NCBI GenBank assembly: GCA_029259845.1
Contig: JAJDEI010000019.1
Span: forward strand, 1 to 40,207
Direction of reading: 5' to 3'
Length of the DNA: 40,207 bases
From: Planctomycetaceae bacterium
GTDB taxonomy: Bacteria; Planctomycetota; Planctomycetia; Planctomycetales; Planctomycetaceae
Shown: piece after piece, positions 9,178-18,194 of the stretch
Position numbering within the stretch: the first letter of the stretch is position 1
Layout of the letters: each line of letters starts with the position of its first letter
The notes under the pieces: model-generated
What the model saw: only the letters and a program-made list of their open reading frames with translations
The model's database searches: none
Told to the model about the DNA's origin: nothing
Program-made: the position numbers and the translations under genes

Positions 9178-12100
9178 GCCCGTCTCGTGCGGGAGAACTG
9201 AATGGCGGCGGCGTCTGCTGATGCTCGCGATTGTGGGCATTTTCGGGCAGGTGGTGCTTTCGGCCGTCTTCGCACAACCGCCGCCGCCGGAGGCCGTCAC
9301 TCCTGTCGGTCGCAATTCGGACGGCATGCCCGGTGGAGACTCCGCCGATGGAGACGGTGAGACCGCTTCCGAGCCACATGTCCGCCGTCTGTATGTCCCG
9401 GCGAGCGAACTGGACTTGCTGCTCAAACAGGACCGTCATCAGGTGCTGTTGTCGGGGGGCGAGTTTCGACGATTGTGGAATGCTGCAAAGCGGACTGAGG
9501 CGGAAGCCGTGCATGACCCGGCCGATGTTGTGCTGTCATCCGCCAACTACGCGGCTCGGGTGGAAGGGGAGCATTTCCTGCTGACGGCGGAGATTGATTT
9601 CACGCAGTTTGCGACCGGTTGGCATGTGCTACGGATTCCGGTTGGCGGGCTTAATGTCGAGGGTGTGTCGCTGGACGGGGAGACCGCTTCCGCATCGAGA
9701 GACACGCAACAGAGCGACACGCTGCTGGTCTTCAACCGTTCGCTGGGGGCGCATCGTCTGGCACTCGAACTGTCCGCGAGACTGCTGCCCGTCGGCAGTG
9801 ACCGGTTGGCAGAGTTCGCACTGTCCGGAGCTCCCTCCGGTGTGCTGACTCTTTCGCTGCCGGAGGAGAAATCGCTGTCCGTTGACGGACTTGCTGTCAC
9901 GAAAGCGGCGGGGGAAATGACTGGGGACGCGACCGGCGGGGAGAAAGGGACGCGCTTTCGGATTCCGGTTGGTGGCCGGTCGCGGGTCTCCCTGCGGATC
10001 ACCGATGGCGAGGCGTCGCAGGAGTCCGATTCGTTGTTGTTTGCCCGCACCGCGTACGGCTTGCGAGCCGCGCCGGGCGAGGTGACCTGGACCACACGGA
10101 CCACGCTGACGACGTACGGACGCACGCTGGACCAGTTGACGTTCACCGTGCCTCCGATGCTTGATGTGGCTGCGGTCGAATCGAACGGTCTGGCGTCATG
10201 GAACATGACGGAGGCCGAACGAGGCGACCGGACCGAGATCACGTTGACATATCGGCAGCCGTTCACCGGAATGCGGGACGTGACGATTCGCGGCGTGTTT
10301 GTGCCCGATGAGGACCAATGGAGCATGCCGACACTGCTGCTGAGCGGGGCCGATTCGCAGACCGCAAGCGTCCTCGTGCTGCACGATCCGGGGATTCGCC
10401 TGCAACCGGAGTACGACGACTCCGTACGACCGGCGTTGGCCGACGAGACGCTGGCCGACGAGACGCTGGCAAACGAAGCAGGGTTGAGCGTTTTCGGAAC
10501 GCCCGTCATCGAAGACCGCCTGTCACCGGAGCCCGAACGCCGAACACCGAACACCGAGCGCCGATACCGGATGGCCTTTCATGCCATGCGGGCGGACTTT
10601 GACCTGTCGTTCTTCACGCCCCGCAAACGGGGGGTGATGCAGGCGGCGATGACGAGCCTGTTGCGAGTTTCGGATCACGGACTCGATCTGTCGGTCGCGC
10701 TTGATGTGCAGGCGGCGGTCGCGCCTCTGTTCGAGGTGCGGCTGACGCTTCCCGCCGATTTTGAAGTGACCGGCGTGGCCGTCGCGGGCCAACCGAGCGA
10801 CTGGACATTCGGCACGGGCGACGTGGGCCGAATCGATGTTCGCATCGCTCTGCAACCGCCGCTGGCTCCGGACCAGACGCGGCGGATCGGCTTGTGGGCC
10901 CACGCCGATCCGGAAGACTGGCCGGTCGAGAAGAATTCCGTTCTGTTGTCTTTCCCGCAGGTCGGGCTGCCGCAGGCTGACATGACCGAGGCGCGGTACG
11001 GGGTCACGGTGGACGATGATCTGGACGTGAGGGCGGTGGATCTCACCGGGCTCAACCCGGCGCGCAGCGATGACGCTGCCGGTCTCCGCAAGCATGTGGA
11101 AAAACTCGAAGGCGAACTGCGACTTGGATTCACAAACCAGGGCGAGGAGATCACCGGCGAACTAGAAATCACCCGGCGTCCGGCGACGTTGTCCGTTTCG
11201 ACGCTGTCCCTGTCACGGCTCGAACCGGAGCGCGTTGTCACGCAGCTGCGTTCGACAGTGACCGTCGACGGGGGCGGGATCGAAGGGTTGCTGATTGAAC
11301 TCCCGGAGAGCGTGGCGGCCGACGCGAGGTTCGTTCTGTCTCCGATGGAGGCGCGATCCGGACGATCCGGGAATTCGGGCATCGGCCCGTCTCCATCGTC
11401 CGCTGTTGTGATCATCGAACAAACGGTGTCGGATGCCATCAGCGGGCGGCGGACCTGGGCGCTGCGGTTCGATCGGCGCATGCACGGGACTCACCTGTTG
11501 ACAGCCCGGCTCACCGAACCCCGGACGGATGATACGGCTGTTGCACTGACGGCGGCAACGTTCGTGGGAGCCGATCGTCAGAATGGTTGGATCGCCGTTG
11601 AAGCACGTGACGATCAGCGGTTGTCGGTCGCAGCGTTTGACGCCGCCGGCCGGGCTTTGCGGTCGGTCGATCCGATTGACCTGCCGGGCATGGATACTGA
11701 GGACCCGTCGCAACGCCGGATCATCGCCGGGTACCGGTTTTCGCGTCCCGGTGCGAATGCGACCGTCACCGAGGCGCGGTTCGAGCGGGCGGCGGTGCCG
11801 ACGGCGATCGCGGATCGGTTCGTTGTCCGCAGTCTGCTCGGCCCGTCGGGAACATTGCAGCACCGGCTGGATGTTCGGTTCCGTGCGGTGGGCGCACAGA
11901 GTTTGTTGATGGCTTTGCCGGCGGAGTCGGGTTTATGGGCGGTCAAGGTCGACGGGCGGCCGATCGAAGTGCGGCAGTCTCTCGGGCGTTATCAGGTGCC
12001 GCTGCCGCCAGCCGATGTGCCGGAAGCCGCGCGGTCGCTGCAGGTCTTCTATGCCTCGAAATCCGACGACGCACAAACCGGTGGACGTTTGCAGCAGGCG

Positions 12101-15100
12101 GAGCCGCGACTGGCCATTCAACTTGGCAACGGCGAGACGCAACCGATCGACGTGCTGGCACACGACTGGACGCTGCTGTACCCCCGCGACGTCGTGCTGC
12201 TGGAGAGCCGCGGCCGACTGACTCCGACACAGGCCTTCGTGGACGACACGCTGATCGGCCGGATCGTGGAATCGATCCGCGTGCCGTCTCTGGACAGCTT
12301 GGGATGGCGCGTGGGAATCGCTGCAGCGGTGCTCGTCGTCCTGTGGCTCATCAATGTGGTCCGTCATGCGGCGGCACCATCGGTGCTGGTTCTGATCGGA
12401 GGCGTCAAGTTGGCCGGTGTGCTGTTGGTGGGCTTGCTGTTCTACGAGTTCGCTGCGCAGGATCAAGGGAGTGCGGAGTACTTCGCATCTTCCGAGTTAT
12501 CCGCTCTTCCTCAGGCGGAGTCCCTCGAGCAGCAGGCTGGCGCAAGAAGGGGCCTGCAGCAAGGGGAGGGAATCGGTGGCGGCGGTTTTGGCGGCGGTGG
12601 CGGTGCCAACAAGTTGGGCCGCGAGCTTCGCGGCGGAGCCGATCAGCAGTTCGATTTTGACGGAATCGGGATCGATCAGGACTTCAATGTGCCAACGGAC
12701 TCGCCCATCCCAAACATGGCCCAACAGGAAAGCATGCCGCAATCTCAGGGAGCCGCTGCTCCTGGAGAAGCGGCTTCCACTCCGGCTTCCGAGCTTGATG
12801 GCGACGAAGCGGACGGAGTGGCGCCCGTTTTCGGCCGACCGGTTTTGCAGGATGGGGAGCTCGCGCGTGTTGAACTCGCGGGCGTCGAACGTGCCGCTGC
12901 GGGGGGGGCGTTGTTATCGCTGTCGCTGGACCTGGACGCGCCGCAGGGGCTGCGGGAGATGCCGTTCCGGTCGCTCGGGACGGCGGAGCGGACAGCGGTC
13001 CGGACGGCGGGGGATGTGGAGGCGGCGGCGATTGATGTGCGTTATGCGTCCCGGTCCTCCCGGGAGGTGATGGCTTGGATCGTCGCCTGCGGCGTGATGC
13101 TGGTGATGTGGTGGATGCGCGGACTGAGCGCGACGACACGCGGCGTGACTGCCGTGGTGACTGCCGTGGTGACGGTCATCCTTCCCGTCGCGCTGGTGAC
13201 GGTTGTTCCATCGCTGCGGTCGATGATCGTGGAAGGAGTGCTGCTCGGAGGAGTCGCGGGAGTCGTCCTGTGGGGAGCGCGGGCGATTGTCTGTTGGTTT
13301 GCGCACTCGACGTCCGACATCAAGACGCCGCACATCAGCGCGAAACAGGCGGCTCACGCAATGATCGTCATTGCAGGTTTGATCGGCGGACAGACGGGAT
13401 GTCTGGCGGGTGAGGCGGCTGACTCCAGGGACGACAGGTCGGCGGCTCAACCGAGCGAGTCTCGTGCGGACAGACCGAGCGATGCTGGTCCGGGCAGGCG
13501 GGACGACGTGCCGACGGTCATCATCCCCTATGCAGATGGCGATCCGCTGGCGTCGGACCGTGTGCTGTTGCCGCGCAAGCTGTTCGACGAGTTGCGGGCG
13601 TGGACTCATCCCGATGGCGACGCGATCGGCCCCGCCCCGGTGGAGGGCGTGATCGCTGAGGCGATGTATGCGGTCGAGATTGGCGAGCGCGCGCGGGATC
13701 CGAGAGATGAGTCCGGACTGTCGGTGACGGGCCGCTACGTGCTGCACAGCTTTCGCAGTCAGCCGGTTGCGTTGCCGCTGCCGCTGACGAACGTCGCCGT
13801 GACTGGTGCGACGCTTGATGATGTTGCTGCCATCATCCGGCCTGCGGGCAAAGGAGGACTTGAAATCGTTGTCCCGAAAGCGGGCCGTCACGTGCTGCAG
13901 GTGTCGTTCAAGCTTCCCGCTGAGATACAACCCACGTCGGGCGACTTCGTTCTGCCGCTCCTCCCGGTCGCTGCCGGGCGGCTGACGGTGACGCTTCCCG
14001 CCCGGGATGACTGGGCGATCTCCGTGCTGCGAGACGGACGCACGCCCATCGGCTATCGGCGGCAACAGGCGGCTGGCGGCGTGACGGTGGAGGTACCGAT
14101 CGACCGGGGCGGAAAGGTTTCGGTCTCCTGGCGGCCGGAACAGTCCTCAAACGGTCGGCTGGGGATCGTTAACGTCGAATCAACGACGGCGATTCAGATC
14201 GACGACGCGGGGGCCGGTCTCCGTGCTGCTTACGACGTCGAGGTGCGGCAAGGGTCTGTGTCCCGAATGGTGTTCGGGTTCCCGGAACCGCTGCGTCTCA
14301 AGCGGTTGTCGGGCACCGACGTGGGTGGTTGGCAGCTCAGTGTGGACGGCGACGAACGGACGCTCACGGTGTTCTTGCGTCGAACCGTCGAGGATCGCAC
14401 CCGTATCGTGGCCGATCTTTACATCGCCGAGACCGGTTCGACGGACGAACTCTCGTTTGACATCCCTGCGTTTGCCCCGCGACAGGTGACGCGCGAATCG
14501 GGACAGGTCGTATTGCTGGCGAATGAGGAGCGTGATGTTCGCACCGCTGCAACCGACGGAGCCGTGCGGACGAATGAACTGAGTGGTCCGTTGCCGGACG
14601 AACTGAATCCGCAGTCTCTGCCTTCGCGGGGGACATTCCGTTTTACGTCGCGTCCTTGGCGGTTATCGGTGACGACGGCCCTTCGCCCGCCGCAAGTGCG
14701 ATCGAAATCGGAGCATGGAATGTTCCTGGGCCGCCGTCGGATTCTGTTGGGCAGCCGGCTGCGGTTCGACCTGACCGGGGCACCGCGACGACTGCTGCGG
14801 GTACTGCTGCCCCAGGATTTCGAGCTCGTCGATCTGCAAAGCGGGGAGGTGCGGGAGTGGTTCGTCGAGGAAGGAGAGTTGGTTTTGGACCTCGGCGAGC
14901 CGCGCGTCGGTGCAGTGACGGTCACGTTTGAAGGACACATGCAGCGGTTCGAAAACGACATCGAAGCCGTGCTGGAGACGCCGTTGCCGCAGGACGTTGA
15001 ACGGCAGGAGAGCCGCCTTGCGGTTTGGGTCGAGGAAGGGCTGACGGCGACATTGGACAGCTTTGAAGGATGGCGGCCTCTTGCCCCGGATGAATTGTCG

Positions 15101-17398
15101 GATGAGTTGCGGTCGCTTCACTCGCTGCCGCCGCAGTTCGCGTTCCGGTCGACAGAACTGGAGCCGGAACTGATCCTCCTGCAGATGCAACGTGCCCAAG
15201 CGCGGCTCGTCGGCGACGCCGTCACGCTCATCGCCGTGAGTGACACTTCGGTCGATTACGGACTCACGCTGCGATGGACAATCGAGCGGGCAGCGACCGA
15301 CTTATTGACATTCACGACGCCGGACTGGCTCGCGGGACGATTGGAGTTCACTGGAGAAGGCATCGCGCGGACGTCGGCTGAGTTTTTGGATGACGGACGG
15401 GTTCGCTGGAGCGTGTCATTGGAGGACGGGGTCCGGGGCCAGTATCTGCTTTCAGCGATCGCCACATTGCCGCCGCCGGCTGAGGGAACGGTGAGTGCGC
15501 CGGAGATTCGTTTCGAGCGACCGGCTGCCGAGACGGATGAATTCTCCGCGGTCGCCGTGCAGCGGTCGTTCGCCGTGTTGGTGAACCTGTCGGCGGCGCA
15601 GCTTTCGCCGGCCGACGGCGAGGCGCACGAGGAAGTCCGGGCGGAGGACTTGCCACTCACGCTGCGCAGCGAACTGTTGGCACAGGCAATGGAAGTGGCC
15701 GAGGTTCCCATCGACGGGACCGTCACGTGGCAGATGCAGAGCGTGATCGAGCAGCGGCAGGCGACTGCCACGGTGACATCCGCCGACCTGACGACGGTGC
15801 TCGCTGCCGATGGCAGTTGGCGGACGGACGCGGCGTATCGGGTGCGAAACCGGGGGCATCAGTTCCTGGCGGTGCGTGTGCCGGCCGATGCGCGGCTATT
15901 GTCCGTTCTGGTGAAGGATCGCCCCGCGCGGGTTTTGCGGACAGAACTGAACGAAAAGCCGGCCGCCCTCGTGCCGCTGCCGCAGACAAGCGCGGCCGAT
16001 CTGTCATTCGTGGTGCGGCTGGTGCTGCAGGGGACGTTGCCGCGCCCGTTCTCGCAAACGGTCTCCGTGAGAGGGGACCGTGTGTCGCTGCCGGTGCCGT
16101 CGGTCGTCACGCCGCGTGAATCGATCGAGTATGGCGTCCCCGTGGTCCACACCAACTGGACGGTCGCCGTGCCGGACGAATTCGATGCGTCGCCCGTGAC
16201 GGAGGGGACAGCGACGAATGTGTCGTTCCATCCGGAAGGCACGAGCGGGGTACTTCCCTACCTCCGGCAACTCCAGGAATTGTCCGACCTGAACTTGCAG
16301 GTCACGGACAACTCACTCAGCATGTCCCAACGAAAGCGGGCCGCCGGCAACATCCGCGAGTTGGGAGAGCAGCTGCAATTTTCGGCTGACCGTTACGAAC
16401 AGGAACGGTCCGGCAAGAGCCCGACGGTCGTCCCCAACGAATTTGAGAAGCTCGGTGAACAACGGGAACAGCTGTTGTTCGAGTCGCTGCACAACGCGGA
16501 CAAGCTGGGAGGCGTGATCTCGGGCGAAAGCGGCAACGAAACTCCTCTTCCCGACGCCGCCGGCGACAGTCGCCAGTATATTCTGGGCAACACGATTGCT
16601 ATTCAGCAGGACAACAGGGGGTCGGGCGTCAACAGGGCGACTCCGGAGATTGGTTCCGAGTTCCGCTTCGACACGCCCGCACGCGCTTCTGAGGAAAGTG
16701 GGGGACTGGAAGGAAGGGCCTCCGGGAGAAAACCCGGGCAATCCCGGTCGATGCTCAAGGAGCGGTTGTCGCGTCAGAAAAGCTTGAACGCCCCGGCAAA
16801 AAGTACGCCGCAGTCGGGCGAGATTCTCGACGTGGAATCGCTGGTCGCGGATGCTGCGAGAGCGACGTTTTTTGTCGATCCTCGAACGAACATTGTTGGT
16901 CGCGACCATTGGGGGGACGGCACTGTTGCCGGGATGGTTGACCCAACCAGTCTTGGTCTGATCGAGGCGGAGATTGTTCAGCATGCTGTCACCAATTTTG
17001 CCGACGAGGATGCAGGTCCTGCCCATACCGGCGGACTATCGCTGCCGATTGAGATTCCGGTCGACGGGAACCGGCTCACCTTCTCGAAACTGGGCGGCGG
17101 GCCGGCACTCACACTGGCCCTGCGGCCGCGGGAATCGGTCGAACAGGGGCTGCGATGGCTTTGGACTGTTGTTGGGTGCGGCTTGGCGGTCGTCGTGCTG
17201 CGGTTGCTGATCGTCGGGCGGCTGAACTGGACGCCGGTGATCGCAACCGGTGCCATTTTGATCGGCCTGTTCACACTGCTGCTGCTGCCGACGCCGGTCG
17301 CCTGGTTCGGGCTGCCCTTGATCCTCATCGGCGGGGCCACTTGGCTGCGAACGCGAACCGCCCGGTTAGAGCCGACGGGCGCGAGCCGGGCCGTTTGA
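9158..17398 (+). CDS. Giant two-unit membrane protein, apparent fusion of two paralogues (B+C)
   Basis: The frame opens at 9101, but the ATG at 9158 (or 9164/9167) puts a signal peptide near the N-terminus (RRRLLMLAIVGIFGQVVLSAVFAQ). That gives about 2746 residues and a 20-base overlap with paralogue A. Unit B starts with the shared module at about residues 73-165 (LYVPASELDLLL...VLLSGGEFRRLWNAA...VVLSSANYAARVE). It ends with hydrophobic clusters at about 1051-1101 and 1306-1383, separated by a Gly-rich stretch (about 1137-1152). A second signal-like segment (about 1399-1418, MIVIAGLIGG) then precedes unit C, which opens with the same module (about 1449-1544, VIIPYADGD...VLLPRKLFDELRAW...VIAEAMYAVEI) and carries RESGQVVLL, as in paralogue A. 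Membrane segments close the protein (about 2664-2730). The function is unknown. Confidence 0.88.
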   Translation: MTMMTGEPVSCGRTEWRRRLLMLAIVGIFGQVVLSAVFAQPPPPEAVTPVGRNSDGMPGGDSADGDGETASEPHVRRLYVPASELDLLLKQDRHQVLLSGGEFRRLWNAAKRTEAEAVHDPADVVLSSANYAARVEGEHFLLTAEIDFTQFATGWHVLRIPVGGLNVEGVSLDGETASASRDTQQSDTLLVFNRSLGAHRLALELSARLLPVGSDRLAEFALSGAPSGVLTLSLPEEKSLSVDGLAVTKAAGEMTGDATGGEKGTRFRIPVGGRSRVSLRITDGEASQESDSLLFARTAYGLRAAPGEVTWTTRTTLTTYGRTLDQLTFTVPPMLDVAAVESNGLASWNMTEAERGDRTEITLTYRQPFTGMRDVTIRGVFVPDEDQWSMPTLLLSGADSQTASVLVLHDPGIRLQPEYDDSVRPALADETLADETLANEAGLSVFGTPVIEDRLSPEPERRTPNTERRYRMAFHAMRADFDLSFFTPRKRGVMQAAMTSLLRVSDHGLDLSVALDVQAAVAPLFEVRLTLPADFEVTGVAVAGQPSDWTFGTGDVGRIDVRIALQPPLAPDQTRRIGLWAHADPEDWPVEKNSVLLSFPQVGLPQADMTEARYGVTVDDDLDVRAVDLTGLNPARSDDAAGLRKHVEKLEGELRLGFTNQGEEITGELEITRRPATLSVSTLSLSRLEPERVVTQLRSTVTVDGGGIEGLLIELPESVAADARFVLSPMEARSGRSGNSGIGPSPSSAVVIIEQTVSDAISGRRTWALRFDRRMHGTHLLTARLTEPRTDDTAVALTAATFVGADRQNGWIAVEARDDQRLSVAAFDAAGRALRSVDPIDLPGMDTEDPSQRRIIAGYRFSRPGANATVTEARFERAAVPTAIADRFVVRSLLGPSGTLQHRLDVRFRAVGAQSLLMALPAESGLWAVKVDGRPIEVRQSLGRYQVPLPPADVPEAARSLQVFYASKSDDAQTGGRLQQAEPRLAIQLGNGETQPIDVLAHDWTLLYPRDVVLLESRGRLTPTQAFVDDTLIGRIVESIRVPSLDSLGWRVGIAAAVLVVLWLINVVRHAAAPSVLVLIGGVKLAGVLLVGLLFYEFAAQDQGSAEYFASSELSALPQAESLEQQAGARRGLQQGEGIGGGGFGGGGGANKLGRELRGGADQQFDFDGIGIDQDFNVPTDSPIPNMAQQESMPQSQGAAAPGEAASTPASELDGDEADGVAPVFGRPVLQDGELARVELAGVERAAAGGALLSLSLDLDAPQGLREMPFRSLGTAERTAVRTAGDVEAAAIDVRYASRSSREVMAWIVACGVMLVMWWMRGLSATTRGVTAVVTAVVTVILPVALVTVVPSLRSMIVEGVLLGGVAGVVLWGARAIVCWFAHSTSDIKTPHISAKQAAHAMIVIAGLIGGQTGCLAGEAADSRDDRSAAQPSESRADRPSDAGPGRRDDVPTVIIPYADGDPLASDRVLLPRKLFDELRAWTHPDGDAIGPAPVEGVIAEAMYAVEIGERARDPRDESGLSVTGRYVLHSFRSQPVALPLPLTNVAVTGATLDDVAAIIRPAGKGGLEIVVPKAGRHVLQVSFKLPAEIQPTSGDFVLPLLPVAAGRLTVTLPARDDWAISVLRDGRTPIGYRRQQAAGGVTVEVPIDRGGKVSVSWRPEQSSNGRLGIVNVESTTAIQIDDAGAGLRAAYDVEVRQGSVSRMVFGFPEPLRLKRLSGTDVGGWQLSVDGDERTLTVFLRRTVEDRTRIVADLYIAETGSTDELSFDIPAFAPRQVTRESGQVVLLANEERDVRTAATDGAVRTNELSGPLPDELNPQSLPSRGTFRFTSRPWRLSVTTALRPPQVRSKSEHGMFLGRRRILLGSRLRFDLTGAPRRLLRVLLPQDFELVDLQSGEVREWFVEEGELVLDLGEPRVGAVTVTFEGHMQRFENDIEAVLETPLPQDVERQESRLAVWVEEGLTATLDSFEGWRPLAPDELSDELRSLHSLPPQFAFRSTELEPELILLQMQRAQARLVGDAVTLIAVSDTSVDYGLTLRWTIERAATDLLTFTTPDWLAGRLEFTGEGIARTSAEFLDDGRVRWSVSLEDGVRGQYLLSAIATLPPPAEGTVSAPEIRFERPAAETDEFSAVAVQRSFAVLVNLSAAQLSPADGEAHEEVRAEDLPLTLRSELLAQAMEVAEVPIDGTVTWQMQSVIEQRQATATVTSADLTTVLAADGSWRTDAAYRVRNRGHQFLAVRVPADARLLSVLVKDRPARVLRTELNEKPAALVPLPQTSAADLSFVVRLVLQGTLPRPFSQTVSVRGDRVSLPVPSVVTPRESIEYGVPVVHTNWTVAVPDEFDASPVTEGTATNVSFHPEGTSGVLPYLRQLQELSDLNLQVTDNSLSMSQRKRAAGNIRELGEQLQFSADRYEQERSGKSPTVVPNEFEKLGEQREQLLFESLHNADKLGGVISGESGNETPLPDAAGDSRQYILGNTIAIQQDNRGSGVNRATPEIGSEFRFDTPARASEESGGLEGRASGRKPGQSRSMLKERLSRQKSLNAPAKSTPQSGEILDVESLVADAARATFFVDPRTNIVGRDHWGDGTVAGMVDPTSLGLIEAEIVQHAVTNFADEDAGPAHTGGLSLPIEIPVDGNRLTFSKLGGGPALTLALRPRESVEQGLRWLWTVVGCGLAVVVLRLLIVGRLNWTPVIATGAILIGLFTLLLLPTPVAWFGLPLILIGGATWLRTRTARLEPTGASRAV
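10439..10468 (+). repeat. 15-bp in-frame tandem repeat within the giant gene
   Basis: The unit gccgacgagacgctg occurs twice (10439-10453, 10454-10468) and adds an ADETL-ADETL repeat. About 70 bases downstream lies a second low-complexity run of gaacaccga-type units encoding PERRTPNTERR. Both fall in a presumably loop-like part of unit B, between two structured regions. Confidence 0.8.
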
Positions 17399-17428
17399 GG
17401 AGAGTCGAAGGGGGGGGGCGGTCGGAGA

Positions 17429-17526
17429 AGACACCCGGTGTCTCGAACGACCGTTCGCGGTTTCTCCGAATGACAACCGTTGTCCGTGCATGGTCCGTTG
17501 TCCCGAGCTGAGACACCGGGTGTCTG
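17429..17526. repeat. Short inverted-repeat element, copy 2
   Basis: Arms at 17429-17445 (agacacccggtgtctcg) and 17510-17526 (gagacaccgggtgtctg) match the arms of the copy at 5001-5096. It starts 31 bases after the stop of the second giant gene. It may serve as a terminator for that operon, since each arm is itself a 7-bp hairpin, but no T-run follows. Confidence 0.8.
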
Positions 17527-17566
17527 CGTTCGCCGGGTTGGGAACGGCCGACGTCGCGGAAGTCGG

Positions 17567-17926
17567 CTATCTGGCTGCGGCCTGTTGCTGCTGCTGAGCG
17601 ATCAGCGCCGCTGCGGCTGCGGAGCCGCTGTTGCCGTAAATTGACGTCAGGCAGGGGACGCCCAGTCCCTTGCCTTTGAGGGGATTGTTCCAGAGTTGCT
17701 GGCCGGTGACCGCGTCGAGGCAATACATGTAGCCCTGCACCGATGCAATCACGCGATCCCCGTCGAGGAGGGTGGCGACGAAGCCGCGCCCCTGGGGCGA
17801 TTTCCAGTCCCACACGATCTCCCCCGTCTCCCGATGCAGGGCGATGACCCGCGAATTGAAACCGGCATAAACCAAATCGAGGACAGACAATTCGTCACGT
17901 GAGCCGGCGGATTCTGACGGAGTCAT
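17567..17926 (-). CDS. Small PQQ-like beta-propeller repeat protein
   Basis: The frame opens at a TTG at 17983, but the ATG at 17926 has a good GGGAG site about eight bases upstream and is preferred (119 residues). The product contains about two PQQ/quinoprotein-type propeller repeats: VYAGFNSRVIALHRETGEIVWDW, then VIASVQGYMYCLDAVTGQQLWN, each with the typical ALD..TG...W signature. A full propeller needs six to eight blades, so this chain must assemble with others, bind a partner as a short domain, or be a remnant. No signal peptide is visible. The tail is rich in alanine and glutamine. The gene converges with the giant-gene operon. Confidence 0.7.
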   Translation of the reverse strand: MTPSESAGSRDELSVLDLVYAGFNSRVIALHRETGEIVWDWKSPQGRGFVATLLDGDRVIASVQGYMYCLDAVTGQQLWNNPLKGKGLGVPCLTSIYGNSGSAAAAALIAQQQQQAAAR

Positions 17927-18018
17927 GGTGAAATCTCCCGATGATGTGATCGCGTTCAGTCGGTCCTGATGTTCGGTCACCAAGGAGAACGCATTCGGGG
18001 ACCAAACGGATCAAACAG

Positions 18019-18094
18019 CGTAGGGTGGGCTGTGCCCACCAACATCTTCCAGGTGCGTACGAAATCGCTTTTGGTGGGCACAGCCCACCCTACG
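18019..18094. repeat. Perfect 24-bp inverted repeat (GTAGGGTGGGC type)
   Basis: Arms at 18019-18042 and 18071-18094 are exact reverse complements with a 28-bp spacer; each arm also contains the internal palindrome gtgggc/gccca. The motif gtagggtgggctgtgcccac is a familiar dispersed element in planctomycetes and cyanobacteria (from memory). It lies between the DUF1445 gene and the PQQ gene, both minus strand, and could terminate the former. A fragment of the same sequence (gtagggtggg) appears near 35923. Confidence 0.8.
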
Positions 18095-18194
18095 ACAACT
18101 GCGTGGATGTCGAACGGCCGATGGGCGCATTGCGAAGCGAAAGCTTCGGAACGAGGTGCAGGGGCTGGCTTGGACTGGACTGCCGTCGCGTTCC

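Noticed and set aside
13395..13415. Lipoprotein signal at the internal cysteine (QTGC)
   Set aside because: The residue three before the cysteine is Gln rather than Leu/Ile/Val, so it does not fit a lipobox.
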